Assembly: GCA_002900995.3 (NCBI GenBank)
Contig: CM035308.1
Coordinates: 1 to 64,000, forward strand
Source: Ganoderma boninense
Taxonomy: Eukaryota; Basidiomycota; Agaricomycetes; Polyporales; Polyporaceae
Length of the DNA stretch: 64,000 bases
Reading direction: 5' to 3'
Shown: positions 1 through 12,283 of the stretch, in pieces
How the letters are laid out: each line of letters opens with the position of its first letter
Numbering within the stretch: the stretch's first letter is position 1
Notes under the pieces: model-generated
What the model was told of the DNA's origin: nothing
Database searches by the model: none
What the model saw: the letters and a program-made list of their open reading frames with translations, nothing else
Translations under genes and position numbers: made by a program

Positions 1-579
1 AGTTGAACTCTCTGAGACTGGGGAACGAACGGTTCATATATTGGCTGTTAGCGATCACGTGTTGCTCTACGCCATGCCATCACGTGGACGCGTCCGAGCT
101 CGTTCCTGGCCCGCCTTGCAATTGAGGCTGGTACTGACGGCACCACAGGCTGATTCCAGGTGCCCTCGAACCGGTGACAGGTGGCAATGACTCGGGAAAG
201 TATCAAGGAGCGCGGTGGATCCCAGGTGGATATTCTGTCCGATGGTTACCGTATTTCACGACTCGGGAACTGGGACGCGTATTACTGCCCGGGTGGCAGG
301 CTGACGGGAACTCGAAACGACCGCTCGGCTTGTACATATGTATATATGTTCTGTGTGGCGACATTGGTAGCCGACGAAAATGCACGTCAGTGGCATATGA
401 CGGGCAGAGATGAGCTACAGTCCACGAACATGCCAGCACCGCAGTCTGAATGCAGGAACATATCCCAAACACAAACACAGTCGCCATTCTACAGAGTACA
501 TGCGGAGGAGGGGGCGGACAACACGAGAGCGGCGACTCGGATACGACATCAAAACTATGGCACCAGTAAGAACCGAGCC
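1..579. other. no recognisable gene
   Basis: This is the left edge of the window. Short open frames exist on both strands but none resembles a known protein or shows convincing intron structure. Two CACGTG hexamers lie at 56-61 and 81-86. Nothing else is supported. Confidence 0.5.
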
Positions 580-1311
580 CTAGTAGTACGGGAATCCCAG
601 TTGCGGCTGCGCGGCGACGATTGCAGGCTGCCTGGTGGGCATCTGGAATGCGAAATCCGGGTGCCCGTCACGCCGGAGCGTTAGATACGTGCCTTCTGGG
701 ATACTCCACTTCTCTTCTCCGTCGGGAACCGATGTCATACCCATGTTCCGCTCCCATGAGCCTAGCGGGCAAGCCTTCTGGGGCCGTAGGAGGTGCGCCT
801 TGTGAGCAGGGGGAGCATGGCCCGCACCGATGCCGGGCGGGAGGGACGACACGCCCGGGTACAGGGCGTACCCGGCGGGGAGGTTGACGGGGACCCTGCG
901 CTCGACATCGAAGAAGTCAAGGCAGAACTGGCCCCAGTAGTCCATGCCCCCCGTCCACATGCGGAGGACGTAGGGGGAGTCGGGGACGCGGACGGCGTAG
1001 ACGTTCGGGTCGCCTGGCTGAGGCTTGACCTAGACAGAGAAAGTTCGGTTGAGAATTGAGATAATGCGAGGTATATGATGGCGCGAAAACGTACCCCGAT
1101 GACTCTGAAACCCCCGTGCTGGATCTTGTGCTCCATTCGGCGGTTGTAGGTCTGGAGACTCTGTTCCAACGTGGCTTCCGTCGCGCCGCTCATGAACAAA
1201 AAATCGCGCAGCTCCTGCTCGTTCAGGGGCGTGTACGACGGCACCAGACTCATCATGTGCTCGTCGAATTTGCAGAGGGCCACTGGCCGGCTCTGTGTGT
1301 CCCCCTCCTGG
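580..1311 (-). CDS. conserved hypothetical protein (two exons visible, 5' end unresolved)
   Basis: Two minus-strand exons fit together in frame. The upstream exon (about 1311-1095) contains SYTPLNEQELRDFLFMSG and ends at a GTACGT donor. The next begins at 1029 after a CTAG acceptor and runs to a stop at 580. The downstream exon reads like ordinary folded protein (MWTGGMDYWGQFCLDFFD, then a PEGTYLTLRR segment near the C-terminus). The intron is about 65 nt, normal for this genome. I do not recognise the family and see no catalytic motif, signal peptide or membrane segment. The start codon is not settled: either an internal Met near 1260 is used or a further 5' exon lies upstream, where an imperfect palindrome (1522-1673) sits. 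The splice pair is visible in the sequence; the coding assignment is inferred. Confidence 0.55.
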
Positions 1312-1521
1312 GGAGGTCCGACTCGGAGCCGAGAACTTGAAACCGAGTCGGGCTGGGTGGCGAACGGCTGAAAATTCACTATCCTGACGACTTTGGGAAT
1401 AATACGGGACTTACAGCGGGTGGCTGATGCGACATCGATACACAAATGTGTGTGAGAAGGAGAAGACAAGGGCCGGAGCAGCTCGCGCTGCGGTTGAACT
1501 TGAATATCGGCTGGTAGCACT

Positions 1522-1673
1522 CGCATCAGCCATTTGACCAAACCGTTGCATTGGAGTGGCGATGAATTCCAGTGGGAATTTGATGTATGGCAATGGATTT
1601 TGATGCATTGCTCAAATTCACGTGGCAAACCATTGCCACTCCATTGCCACGTTTTGGCGAACTTGCTGATGCG
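1522..1673. repeat. 152-bp imperfect palindrome (foldback/MITE-like)
   Basis: The left arm starts CGCATCAGC and contains GCATTGGAGTGGCGATG. The reverse complement of the right arm starts CGCATCAGC and contains GGCAATGGAGTGGCAATG. The two about 65-nt arms match with scattered substitutions around a short centre near 1590-1605. The match seems to continue weakly outward (TAGC on both sides). It contains no coding sequence. It could be a miniature foldback transposon or a hairpin-forming transcript. A target-site duplication was not found. Confidence 0.6.
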
Positions 1674-2684
1674 GCGCTATTCGTCACGTGCTCAACGCTC
1701 TGCGCACTCGCTGCGTGCAGTTCAGTGCCAGTGGTTGGGCGTGAGGAAAATGCAGAGCTGGGTACGATTGGAGGCTGTCATCATGATGGGACGAACATCA
1801 TGGTGTCGACCTTTTTTTCATCCTACCAAACGACAAGCTAGCACGTCCAGTTCGCACGCCGACTCATGATCGACGGTCTCCACTTTGGAACTCAAAAGCA
1901 GGTGTACCGCTGCGCTGTGCCTGCTCGAGAATCCGAGAAGCGTCACGACTAACGGCAAGAGAAGCGGGCTGAGGGCTGCACTGCATACTTGCCCTGAATC
2001 AGCGGAAGCGGCGCGCACTTAGCTTGGCTCGTTCAGCTCGGCCTGCTCGGATGAGACTGTCCACGGTGAAGGTCATATGGTCGCTGCATATCCGTGTCCA
2101 AATAGCGTAGAATGCTCATTCCGTCACGTATGCGATCCCTACCGTACCTGATCTACGACAGAATCTAGAGTTAAGGCAACAAGCCTGAGGCTCCGCGGGA
2201 GAGCGCTCCTGGAATGTCCAGTATGGGCGTGTACAGCACGGCCAGGCCAGGCCTCCGTTAATGATCGTCCAAGCAACGTCATCGTGGTCCAGGACGTACA
2301 GGACTTGGGCAGAGCTGCCACGACGAGCTTCGCGGCATGGGCATCGCCCTGAATTCAGGCCAGGTCTGTGGTAGACCAACTGCGCATGCAGTCTCCGGTG
2401 CCCAGTGCCCCACGTCCCATTCTCGAGCTCCAATCTGTGCAGTCGGCTCCGTCCTGGCTCTTGCCCCCCATATTTGTATAGCAGCCGGATATTGAGCTGA
2501 GGATAATACCACGGCCGCTACTATGATCGTACAGACTCGGATGCGACCCTCCTCGTCCGGCGCCCTGTCGCAGAACCGCATGACGAGAACGACATGACGC
2601 ACCTCTCACCTCTCCCCTGAGCCTGCGCGATCGTGTTCGTGAATCGTCGGACGATTTGTTCGAATTCTGCATCTGCAGCCTTCC

Positions 2685-2880
2685 TCTTCCTCTTCCTCGT
2701 CTGGTCTTCGCCTTCGCCTTCGCTGTTCCTCGGAGACCGCACTACGCACGACAGAGCTTCCGCTTCCGCTTCCTGGCGGCTAGAACCTAGAAGCTGCGCC
2801 ACGAAGGCCTGAGGGCCCTGAGCACGGCGCTCTGAGTTCTGAGTTCTTAGTTCGTAGTTCTGAGCTCTGAGTCCTGGCCT
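2685..2880. repeat. cluster of short simple repeats
   Basis: Runs of TTCCTC, CTTCGC and CTTCCG units at about 2685-2780 are followed by a degenerate tandem array of an about 9-nt unit (CTGAGTTCT and TTAGTTCGT variants) at about 2828-2875. This is slippage-type sequence with no gene context. Confidence 0.6.
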
Positions 2881-3390
2881 GCGCGTGGCGGAAGAGCTCG
2901 CCTGAGCCTTCTGGGGTGCTGGTAACGCCGCCACGTGCACGACCGGTCGCGCCTAGCACAGAACAGAACCGTGACGGGGAACCCTTCTGCTCGCGAATCG
3001 AACGCCGCGAAGCCGGAAAGGCAGGAGGCAAGATCGATCCAGGACCAAGACCAAGACCGGGACCTGCGAGTGCGCGCGTGCGCATACAGGGCACCGGCCC
3101 TGCGGCAGGGGGCGCGCGGGGGTGGTCTCTGCCGAGCGGGAGGGGGTGGCTTGGCGGGGGCCTCCCTAGGTCCGCGTGCTCGCTCGTTCTTGCTCGGTTT
3201 GTCACTGTGTTTCGCAGACGCACTGCGCATAAGGGGGACGCCTAGGTAGGCTTTTCGAGTGGACTGAATGGTACTGAATGGCCCGGACGCATGCGGTATA
3301 TGCGTAGTGTGATAGGTGTCGTATGGACTTGAATGGGGGTTTTGCGGCGTTGGGTACCGTGACGGCGCAGGCGTCTTGCCTGCAGCTGGG

Positions 3391-3428
3391 TCCGGCTTCG
3401 GCTTCGGCTTCGACTTCGACTTCGGGCG
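3391..3428. repeat. TTCGGC/TTCGAC hexamer tandem repeat
   Basis: About six consecutive 6-nt units alternating TTCGGC and TTCGAC. On the minus strand this would read as alternating basic and Ser codons and inflates spurious frames there. It is a simple-sequence repeat. Confidence 0.6.
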
Positions 3429-6400
3429 CCAGGTGAGGTGGAGCGTTGGGGGTTTTGGACGGGTTCGAGAAACGAGAGTCGGAAACGTTGGGGCGAAATC
3501 GGTGGGTAACGATTGTATGTACTTACAGTCTGAGTAAGTGGGTGCGCAGCGAGCTCGAGTAAGTAAGTAGATCCGGAGTCGTGGATGTCCAAGTCGACGT
3601 CGAGACCTCGCGAGTCGCTGCGCCGCGCATCCGCATATCCGCACGTCCGTGTGGAACCTGCTGGGCTGGAGATATCGGGCACGCTGACGAGTGACCAGTG
3701 ACCACGGATGGCGTCACCCCGGTCCTGGTGTTTTCGTGCGCGCGGTCACGGTGTGGTCTGACTACTTAGTGCTTCCGCAGACTCCAGAGCGGCGACTGAA
3801 AGGCGGAGAGTTCGCAGGGGCTGGTGCCTGACCGTTTCGGGCCCGCTCGCGCCAGTGCCCAGGGAGATGGTACAACTGTACTGTGCTTGCTGCACTTCCA
3901 CGGTTTCGGTTTCTCGGGCTCAGGCGTCCGCGTCCGCGTCCGTGTTCGCCGGCCGACTGGTATTTCAGCGAGTCTTGGTCTAAGTATGATCTATCGCGCC
4001 CTTCTGATACATACTGTGATGCGATAGCGGCGTCAGCACACGCGCGACAGCGACGATGGCGGAGGACGCTCGCACGCACTAGGCATCGTACTCCCATGTT
4101 AATACCAATCAGACGTCGTCGTCTGACCGGGGAACTTTGAATTTGCAGCCTCCAGACGCGAGCGCAGACGCGGACGCGCGCGCAGAGGGTTGAGGCCTTG
4201 AGGCTCGAGTAACTTGTAAGAGGACAAATTTGAACCCGAAGACGAGCACGGCTGGGGCCGCCAACACCTCATCCACGTCCATGTCCATATCGATGTCCGC
4301 GAACCGCTGCACCTGTGGGACCATCCTCGGTAAGTACACAGACGACGCAGCCGCAGGCCCACACCAGTGACCAATGACCACAGGACGCGGGACCCTGAGG
4401 CTCGAGCTCCGAGCGAGGCCGACAGCCCAGCAGGCGCAGGATAAGGACGAGCCACCCGCGACGCATAACGTAACCCGCGCGCCCGCAGTGCCCCCCCGAA
4501 TGGAAGATCCAATAGTCCTGGATAGCGCATACATAGCACATGCCCGCCCCTTGGGGCCCCAGATCGCCGCCAGCGGCCAGACTCCACGCTACACGCCTCG
4601 GGCTCCGGTCGCGCGCGGACGCGCAGGGACGCGCGCGTTGCCATAAGCACGTCCTCCGCGTAAGGGTAAGCGGGAGGGACTCGAGGCTTGCCTTGCCGCT
4701 TGCCGCGCTAGCCCCGGTTTGCAATCGCGCACGGCGCTTCCTTGCTGCCGGCTCGTGGCGCTGCGGCTCCGGGGGGCGGGCGGGGAAGTACCCCGTAGAG
4801 TGGAAAAGGCTGCTATAAGGAAGGCGAAGTCGGCATGGCGGCGTAAATGGGAGGCGTGGGTATGGGAGGTACCGCGCGCGGGCGGGGGGAGGCTTCAGGC
4901 GATGACGCGGCCACTGGTACTCGTTGAACGTTGACGTTGCGCGATGGGCGTTTTGTGGGCGTTACATACCCGTCAGCCTGAGTGAAGTGCACTCGTGGGC
5001 GGCTGGGGCGCGGGGCGCGGGGAAGCCGGGGACTAACTTATGGTTTCTGGAGGCTGGAGGCGAAGTATAGGTCGCTGGCCGAGCCGACGATCGCAACGAT
5101 GTCGATGCTGAAGGGGGGGACGAGCGTCGGAGCGAACTTGAGAAACGACGGTCACGCCAGTCCGGAACGAGGTACAGTATGCATAAGTACGAATAACGTG
5201 TATACGTTCGCTCAGAAAGGACACACCCCCGATGCTCGTCGATCGTCGGGCGCGTCGCGGCAGGCGCGTGAGGCGAGGAATGCTTGGGCATGCACTGCGG
5301 CCAGCTTGAGGCGAGCGTTGGGCCTTGGCACCACTCGACTGTTGAGTGTTGAGGGGATTGACTGCCGTTGTCATTGTGAACTTCGTCGGGGCGCAGCAGC
5401 CTGACAATGACAGGACCTGTGTGTAGCCCGGAAGAGCTGCCGCGCCGTCGGCATCCTCGGAGCGCGGCTGGGCCCCGGGGCCTCTTATAACAAGTTAAGT
5501 AGCGCAAGTACGTACTGCGCGGTTCGGCGGCGGCACTAAAGCACAAAAGCACTAAAGGCGGGCGGGGGTTTGGTCGGTTTAACCAAATCGGACGCGGACG
5601 GACGCCGAGGGGAGCTTGAGAGGATGGCGCATCCTTAGAGGCACGTTCCAGTTGTCGACGTCCGCTTGGGCTGGCTCGGGTGTTCCCTGGTGGTGGTGAT
5701 GGTGGGATGGTTAGCGGAGATGTCCGAGTCCTGGCGAGGGCGGGGGCGGGGTGAGTTAGCAACTTACCTGGGTACTTACCATTGGCAGGGCCCGCGAGCC
5801 TCGAGGGTGGCCTTGTGTTGTATGCATATGCGGTGTGCCCGGCTTCCATTCGGTGTGGCCTGAGGGCACTGTACATCGCAGAGGTGGAGGTCTTGTACAG
5901 GCAACAGGCAGCAGACAGCAGGTCTACGAGAGAATTCCAACCGGTGCTAGGGTGCTAGAGGACAGCACTATCCTGTATAGCAGCGAGTGAGGGCGTATAC
6001 ATAGTCAGTTTTCGGGACCCTCGACCCTCACGGCGCGCGCCGAGGGGCGCGAAGGTTGGGCGGAGATAGGGCAGCGCCATAGACGTACCCAATCTAGAGG
6101 CCAAACCGTCCCTGTGTTCCACGGATGCGTGCAGTGGCGACGATGTGATGCTGCTAACTTCTCAGTGCTGGTCGCAGCACTCGGCGCACGCGTCGCTTCG
6201 GACTGTACTGTACCTCTCGATCTGTGTCGACTATTAGCCACTAGGTTAGTTAGTGGCTGCCGGCGGCGAGCATCCATGATCCATCTCCGTCGGCGCCGAT
6301 GGCGCAGTCAGGATGGTGAAACCTCTACAGACCTCTACTGGCACAACCCTGAGCTTCACTCGTGGGCCGCTGAGACCGCGACTGCCCCTCCGGCGACAAT

Positions 6401-7199
6401 CGTGGCTGCTCACATGCACATGTCACGGCGTCCGCCGCGCCGAGGACGACGCGGGGTATCGCGGCATGAGGGAGGCGTCATGCGGCCGGGGGGCGTCGAT
6501 AGCGCGGGATGCCTCTGGATCGGGGTGCGGGCGCGTGGACGAGGATGGCATGGCTGGGAATGACGTCGAGGCTCGAGGAATAGTGCGGCACGTTCTCGAG
6601 GTGCCAGTGCCACCAAGTAGTCACGGAGGGCGACGATCATCCTCGTGCTTTCGAGCTTCGAGGTTTGGGGGCGCGCTAGAATCCTCGAGGACAGGATTTG
6701 GGCGCTGTTTGTGTGTTTGGTGGTCCAGGGGCGAGAACGTATGTACTGCTGAGACTGGGAAGTGGGGAACGGAGGCAACGAACGTGATCTGCGGGACGTT
6801 GCTGGCTGCGAAGATACACATGATGGTGTCAGTGTGTTGGTCTAGAAAGGACGATGGGACGCGCAGTGGGGACTGACGGGAAGCCGTTAATAGCACGGCG
6901 GAGGGTCTAGAGGGGTCTGTAGGACGAGGTTTGGGGTGAGCAAGGTTGGAAAGGGCGCTGGGAAATGAGGATAAGCGCAAATGGGAGGGAGAAATTGGGA
7001 ATTGGACGATACGAATAGACATGATGTTGGATCCGGGATGGACGGAGGGAGAGGCGAGGTGGTGGCTGGGGCGCTGGTCGCATGTGGGTTTGTCGGATGA
7101 TGGAGAGGGTAAGTACATGTGTTGTGGGCGGGCGGGGATTGTGCATGCGCTACTTTGCGAATGGAAGGAGGGGGGATGACCGAAAGGGTGCTAGCTGAA

Positions 7200-8260
7200 C
7201 TTTGTTAGCAGGAAGTGAGGAAGAGGAGGAGATGCAGAGGAGAGATATGATATGATTGAGATGTTTCAGGAGACGATTGAGATTGATTTGAGGTCACTGA
7301 CAAATGAGGGTGAGGGGAGAGGAGAAAGAAGAGAAGGATGAAACGGGCGAGAAGGAAGAAGAGAGGGTGAGGGTAGTGCATGTTGTCAGGAACAAGAATG
7401 GGAGATGGAGGGGTAGGGCGACGGGCGAGAAGAGTGATTGAGTGGATGGGATGGGGGCGAACGGGGGCTGTGGAAAGAGGGCCTCGTGCGGAGGGAGGAG
7501 GAAGGGGTGGTAATAGGAAGCGCGGATGGCGAGGATATGTCGGGGATGGAAGAGAGAACGGAGGAAGAAGGACGGGCACGAGATCGTGGCGAAGCACAAC
7601 TGATCGAGGCGCGCACAGACGTTGGGGCGGCGCAGACAGCGGGGCAGGGACACAGAGCGGAAGGAGAGACGTCTGTCGTCTCTGCAAGGGCGTTGGGGAG
7701 CGTCGAGGAGGAGGCCATGTCTTGGATCGGGGGGCGGAGAATGGCTCGCGGAGATCGGACCGTGGGGGCTGAGCCAGATATGGGCAAGGGTGAGGGGGCG
7801 ATCTGAGATGGGGAGGATCTCGATTGGGGATATTTGCGGTGGCAGGTCTCATTCGCCCCGATCGTCCCAGCTCGACAAGACCCTCCCCAGACATACCCTC
7901 CTCCTCCTCCTCTCTTCTCCCCGTCCCATCCCCTCTCTTCCCTCCCCCACCCACTCGCGACGCCCGCCCGCGTCCCTCCCACTCGACGGACGGAGCGCAC
8001 GACCAGGGCAGCTCATTCGGCTATCGTGGCAGCTTCCCACCGACCAGTAAGGCAAGACTGGGTCCCACGAAATGGCTATCCGCCCGACTTCTCAGCGCAT
8101 GGACATGCGATCACGACTCCCTCCTGGACAGTATGAACCCCAGGTGAGGGTCTCTCCCCCACTCCGCCTTCCCCCTACCGACCCCGTTTGTCTATTTCCC
8201 AGCCATCTCTCCTCCCCCTCCTCCTCCCTCCGTCCCCGCCCTCCACCATCCTACGCGGCC
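7200..8260. other. strand-asymmetric purine tract switching to pyrimidine tract
   Basis: The plus strand is strongly purine-rich (GAGG/GGAAG/GGGGCG text) from about 7200 to about 7800. It flips to pyrimidine-rich (CCTCCTCC/CTCTTCCC text) from about 7870 to about 8260, directly over the 5' end of the F-box gene. The pyrimidine part resembles the CT-rich leaders common upstream of fungal genes. The purine part is unexplained and also creates long spurious minus-strand frames. Confidence 0.45.
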
Positions 8261-10384
8261 CTGATCCCATGCAATATCCCTTTCGGGTAGCCTCCATCAA
8301 CAACATGGCTCCCATGCACGCTCTCCCCGTAGAGCTCCTCACTCGCATATTCCAGATTGGCGTAGACTCGGAGCCCATCCCAGACGATCGCGACCACTCT
8401 GCCCTCTCCTTCGAGGTCTCCATCTCCCATGTCTGCCGCCACTGGCGCCAAGTCGCCCTCCACACTCCCCTCCTCTGGACCACCGTCCATTTCCGCACAA
8501 AGGCCCACATGCTCCGCGGCAACGTCTATCTCGCTCGCAATGCCCGCCTCCCAATCGACATCTACGTCGACACCTGCTCCGAGGACGTCAGCGCCCACCG
8601 CAAGGACCTCCTCTTCCGCGACGAGTTCATCCCCGTCTTCAACATCGTCCTCCCCCACATCGACCGCTGGCGCGAGCTCCATCTCAAGGTCGCCGACCTC
8701 GACTGCAAGCTCTCCGCCCGCCGCGTCCTCAGCACATGCGGCTCCGCCCCCGTCCTCCGCACCCTCCAGCTCTGGCACGTCCAGAACTGGCAGACCCCAG
8801 AACGCCTCTTCACCGCCATCGGCCCGCCCCCCGTCGTCGTCTTCGCCGGCGAGCTCCCCTCCCTCAAGCACATCGTCCTCCAGGGCGTCAACCTCCCCTG
8901 ATGAGCTCCCCCTTCCTCCGCAACCTCACCTCGATCGAGTACGCCCTCCACTCGGACGACGTCCGCATGCCCTTCCACCTCTGGCGCAAGATGCTCGCGT
9001 CCTCGCCCAACCTCGAGCGCCTCTCCCTCCACTACTCCGGCCCCCGCGCACGCACCTCGGGCGCCCCCACCCCGGACGGCATCGAGTGGTGGGGCGCGGA
9101 CCCCCCAGGACCCGACGACCCCTCTGCAGCCGCGGGCCCAACGCCGCCCGCGGCGGACCCGGTGTTCCTGCCGCGGCTGCAGGAGGTCAAGCTGATCGAC
9201 CTCGAGGCGGACTACCTCGTCGCGGTGTTCAAGTCGATCGACGCGCCGAACGTGCGCCAGCTCCACCTCGAGCTCGAGACCGAGGACCAGGACTTCTCGC
9301 CGTTCGTCGACTTCCTCGCCAAGGAGCCCAGCCCGTCGACCCTCCTTGCCCACCCGCCTCCGCCGCCTCCACACACACACCTCAACGGCCACGGCCATGA
9401 TCTGGACGACGGGATGGAGGACGAGGACGAGCGAGCGAGCGGCGACGGGCACAGTGTGGGTAAGGGGCACGGGTACGTGCCGCCGTACGCGCCGCCGCCC
9501 CCAGTCAAGGGCGCGGGAGGGCCGCGGTTCGCGCGGCTGGAGACGCTGTCGGTGAGCGCGCTGGTGTGCAGCGCGGAGAGCTGGCGGGCGCTGCTGGAGA
9601 GCGCGCGGGCGCTCGTGAGGCTCGAGGTGGACTGCGTGCCCCCGATGCTCGAGGGCGCGTTCGAAGTCCTGTTCGGCACCGTGCGCGCGGAGCGGCGGAG
9701 GAGAGGCAGCGGGAGCACGCGCACGCGGACGAGGACGCCGCCTTCAATGGCTCCGGCGCGGCCGCTGCCGAATGGCGGCGCGCGCGACGAGGGGGGCGTG
9801 GAGGCGGCTGGGGAGGGGAAAGAGGAGACGCGGGTGCAGACGCAGACGGGAACGCGGAGACGGGTGGGGGAGCGGGAGCCGAGGAGGGACAAGGGCAAGG
9901 GCAAGGCCAGAGCGACGGACCTCGAGGCGGGAGAAGGAGAGGGGAGGAGGGAGAGTACGAGGAGGTCCCGATCCTGCCGTCGCTGAAGCAGCTCCGGTGC
10001 GGGGGCGTGGCGAGCAAGGACATCGCGCGCCTCGCGGCGTTCCGGCGGACGTTCCGGACAGGCAACGAGAGTGAGAGCGAGGGCGCGTTCCGGATACGCA
10101 GGTGGGAGGTCGAGGAGAGCTTCCGCGACGAGGACGGCGCGGCGTTCGAGCGCGCGCTGGAGGACATCAGCGCGCGCGCGGGGGCGGTGGAGGCGGCGGA
10201 GCGGGCCAGGGCGGGGAGGGCCAGGGCGAGGGCGGGCGGGCCGTGGCGCTGGGACGAGCCGCTCGAGAAGGTGGTGTGGTATAGTGTTGAGGGCGAGTAT
10301 GACGAGGACGAGGATGGGGACGGGGAGAGCGTGGACGACACGGAGGAGGATGGGGATGGGGACGACGATGGGGACGACGATTGA
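8072..10384 (+). CDS. F-box domain protein with LRR-like C-terminal half (frame broken twice)
   Basis: A short first exon (ATG at 8072) ends at GTGAGG (8144). After a 59-nt intron it continues in frame at 8203 into an F-box beginning LPVELLTRIFQIG and including HVCRHWRQVALHTPLLWT, the usual N-terminal substrate-adaptor module of SCF ubiquitin ligases in Agaricomycetes. The rest is LRR-like (WRKMLASSPNLERLSLHYSG), then a Pro/Asp/Glu-rich linker and an acidic tail. Two breaks interrupt it. At 8899-8902 an extra AT turns the expected LPWSSPFLRNL into a stop. Around 9940-9955, inside a GA-rich stretch, the frame shifts again before YEEVPILPSLKQL. The reading on both sides is convincing, so this is either a young pseudogene or an assembly error. 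The substrate is unknown. Confidence 0.75.
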
Positions 10385-10978
10385 CGTCGAGTGGGGTGCT
10401 GGGTTTGCGAGGTGCAGCGTGCACGAGACGAGGGCGAGGGCGAGGTGCGCATGAGGTCATTTAGCTGGGGTCTGCTTCCGCGGGACAGTTGTCGGTCGCC
10501 ATGATAGTGGATGGAGGTGTTGTCTGTACGATGCCGTCCTGCCTGCTAAAAGTCGAAGGTGTGATGTGAGTGTGTACGCTGATTCGCACATTCCTATACT
10601 CGCGGTGTAACATCATGTCTACTCAAGCTGCAATATCTTGTACAGTTCGTGTTCGGGGTCCGGGGTTTGGGGCGGTTTTCCAGTCGGGTACACAAAAAAC
10701 AACGGATACATTATCAACCTGCATTTGTTTCGTGTGCGTCTGCGTCAAGTCGTCGTTCCGCTGTCGAGTGGCTGCAAAAAGCCACAGAAGCGGAGCTCGT
10801 AGGGAGTGCAAGGCGACACGTCGTGAGTGGTGGGCATTGAGAGCGGAAGGTACAGTAATACATGCTCTATGTATTATGGTCATGGATAAAGATACGTCTA
10901 ATGTGACGACGATGTCTTGGCAAACCAGAAATCGTCGCGAGATGGACCAGGACCACAGACATCGTGTACTTATCTCGT
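10385..10978. other. intergenic, convergent 3' ends
   Basis: Space between the 3' ends of the F-box gene (plus) and the Mit_KHE1 gene (minus). No gene was recognised. It presumably holds both 3' UTRs and polyadenylation signals. Confidence 0.5.
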
Positions 10979-12283
10979 CTAGCCCGTCTTCGCGTCCTTT
11001 GCGCCGTCCGCGCCCTCCAGTCTCACGCGGGCCTGCTCGAGCGCACGGAGGACGTCCGCGGCGAACGTCGAGTCTTCCGGCACGGCGAGGGCTTTCTGCA
11101 GCTCGACGACGGCGTCTTTGGTGAGCAGGAGACCGACATCCGTTGCAGAGTCTGAATCTGCGCCATCCGATTTGGGACCGGGCGAATGGGACGGCGGTCT
11201 GTCGGGTTGCGACGACGCAGCGTCAGGTGGAGGGGATGGCGGAGAGGATGGTGGTGGTCGCGGCGCGTATTTCGCGTAGACGGCGTCGAGCTCCTGGCTT
11301 GATTGAGGGATGATCGCGCCCCGCCGGACGAAGCCCTCCAGGTATTCGGACGCCTTGTATGCTGTTGTCCGTCAGCGTCGTCAAGGCGCTGGGGGGAGTG
11401 GAGGGGGGCGTACCGCGATAGTGCGACCATGAGCGCCAGACGCAGAAGAAGAACGGGAAGTTGGGTATGATGGCTGGCGGACGCGCGCGGGCCCGCGAGA
11501 GTGGTGGATACGCCTGTGAGTCTGGCGTCGAGGAGGGGGAGACTGCAGAGAGATCACGCACGGACGACGACGAAGGGGGCGGTCAGCGGCGCGATGGCGA
11601 GCCACATCCAGAAGCCTTTGCGGTGCTTGGGGGTGCGCTTGTCTAGGAGAGAGTGCAGGTGCGGTATTGGCGCAGCGCAGACGGAGCGCGGATATACCAG
11701 AGGGATCTGTACGATGGTATGCATGCACGGCAGCGGGGCGCGAGTGTCAATGGGCTACTGCAAGTGCGCGGAGGCGGTTTAGGGCGCGGTGCGTACCGTG
11801 GGTGCCGTCTCCGACTTTTGACCGTGCGGGACGATGTCGGAGAACTTGGGCCCGAGGGACGGGTCGAGGGACTTGAGGGCGAGTTCTTCGAAGTCGAGGC
11901 GGTCGACTAATCGCTCGCCGTAGAGAAAGGCTTTGCGCTGGGAGCACAGAGTTCAAGTCAGCGAATATGAAAGCCTAAAGCTCGGGTGCGCAGGTAACAG
12001 GGCACAAACGACGCGTGTCCGCAAGGTGGGCGAGCGCAGAGAGGGCGCTGACCTTCCAGGAACCTTGGGGTGCTCTCCCGAGCCCCGCCCACAATTCTGA
12101 TGATTTGTTTACAGCCCACTTTGTCCAGGACGTTCTCTTGTTGTCTTCTGGGGGAGTGACGAAGTGGTAGTAGGTGAGGAGTTCTACCGGCTTGCCATTG
12201 ACGGGTCTGGTGGGGCGTGCGAGAGGGAGGGCGATGATACGCATGGAACGCGTCGCGCTCCGCGCAACGTGGGTTGCTCTCAT
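10979..12283 (-). CDS. mitochondrial K+/H+ exchange-related protein (Mit_KHE1 family)
   Basis: Five exons splice cleanly on the minus strand: 12283-12053, 11937-11797, 11706-11562, 11473-11414 and 11361-10979. All introns are GT-AG and the phases agree. Diagnostic segments are MRIIALPLARPTRPVNGKP, LLTYYHF, GSWK then RKAFLYGERLVDR, FEELALKSLDPSLGP, a hydrophobic stretch WMWLAIAPLTAPFVVVP, then FPFFFCVWRSWSHYRAYKAS. These fit the fungal Mit_KHE1 family, linked to potassium/proton exchange and volume control across the inner mitochondrial membrane. The C-terminal 90 residues are Pro/Ser-rich and then helical (ADVLRALEQARVRLEG). The start could be the first Met (12283) or MRIIALP at 12241. It is divergent from the HRI1-like gene. 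Family assignment is strong. The actual transport role is only known by association. Confidence 0.88.

Larger units (their letters stand above)
1674..8071. other. gene-poor interval with simple repeats
   Basis: No recognisable gene was found in about 6.4 kb. Long open frames exist on several strands (for example minus 2847-3644, minus 4962-5876 and minus 7205-7954), but they overlap each other in competing frames and translate to low-complexity Ser/Arg/Pro text, as expected of stop-poor GC-rich or pyrimidine-rich DNA. Simple repeats are listed separately. The segment is a candidate for non-coding transcripts or decayed elements, but nothing specific can be claimed. Confidence 0.5.

Noticed and set aside
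2847..3644. Minus-strand open frame of 265 codons
   Set aside because: Low-complexity Arg/Ser/Pro translation driven by simple repeats; a competing frame overlaps it and no splice structure is seen.
7205..7954. Minus-strand open frame of 249 codons with Pro/Ser/Leu text
   Set aside because: It lies in the purine-rich tract whose complement rarely contains stops; overlapping frames are equally long.
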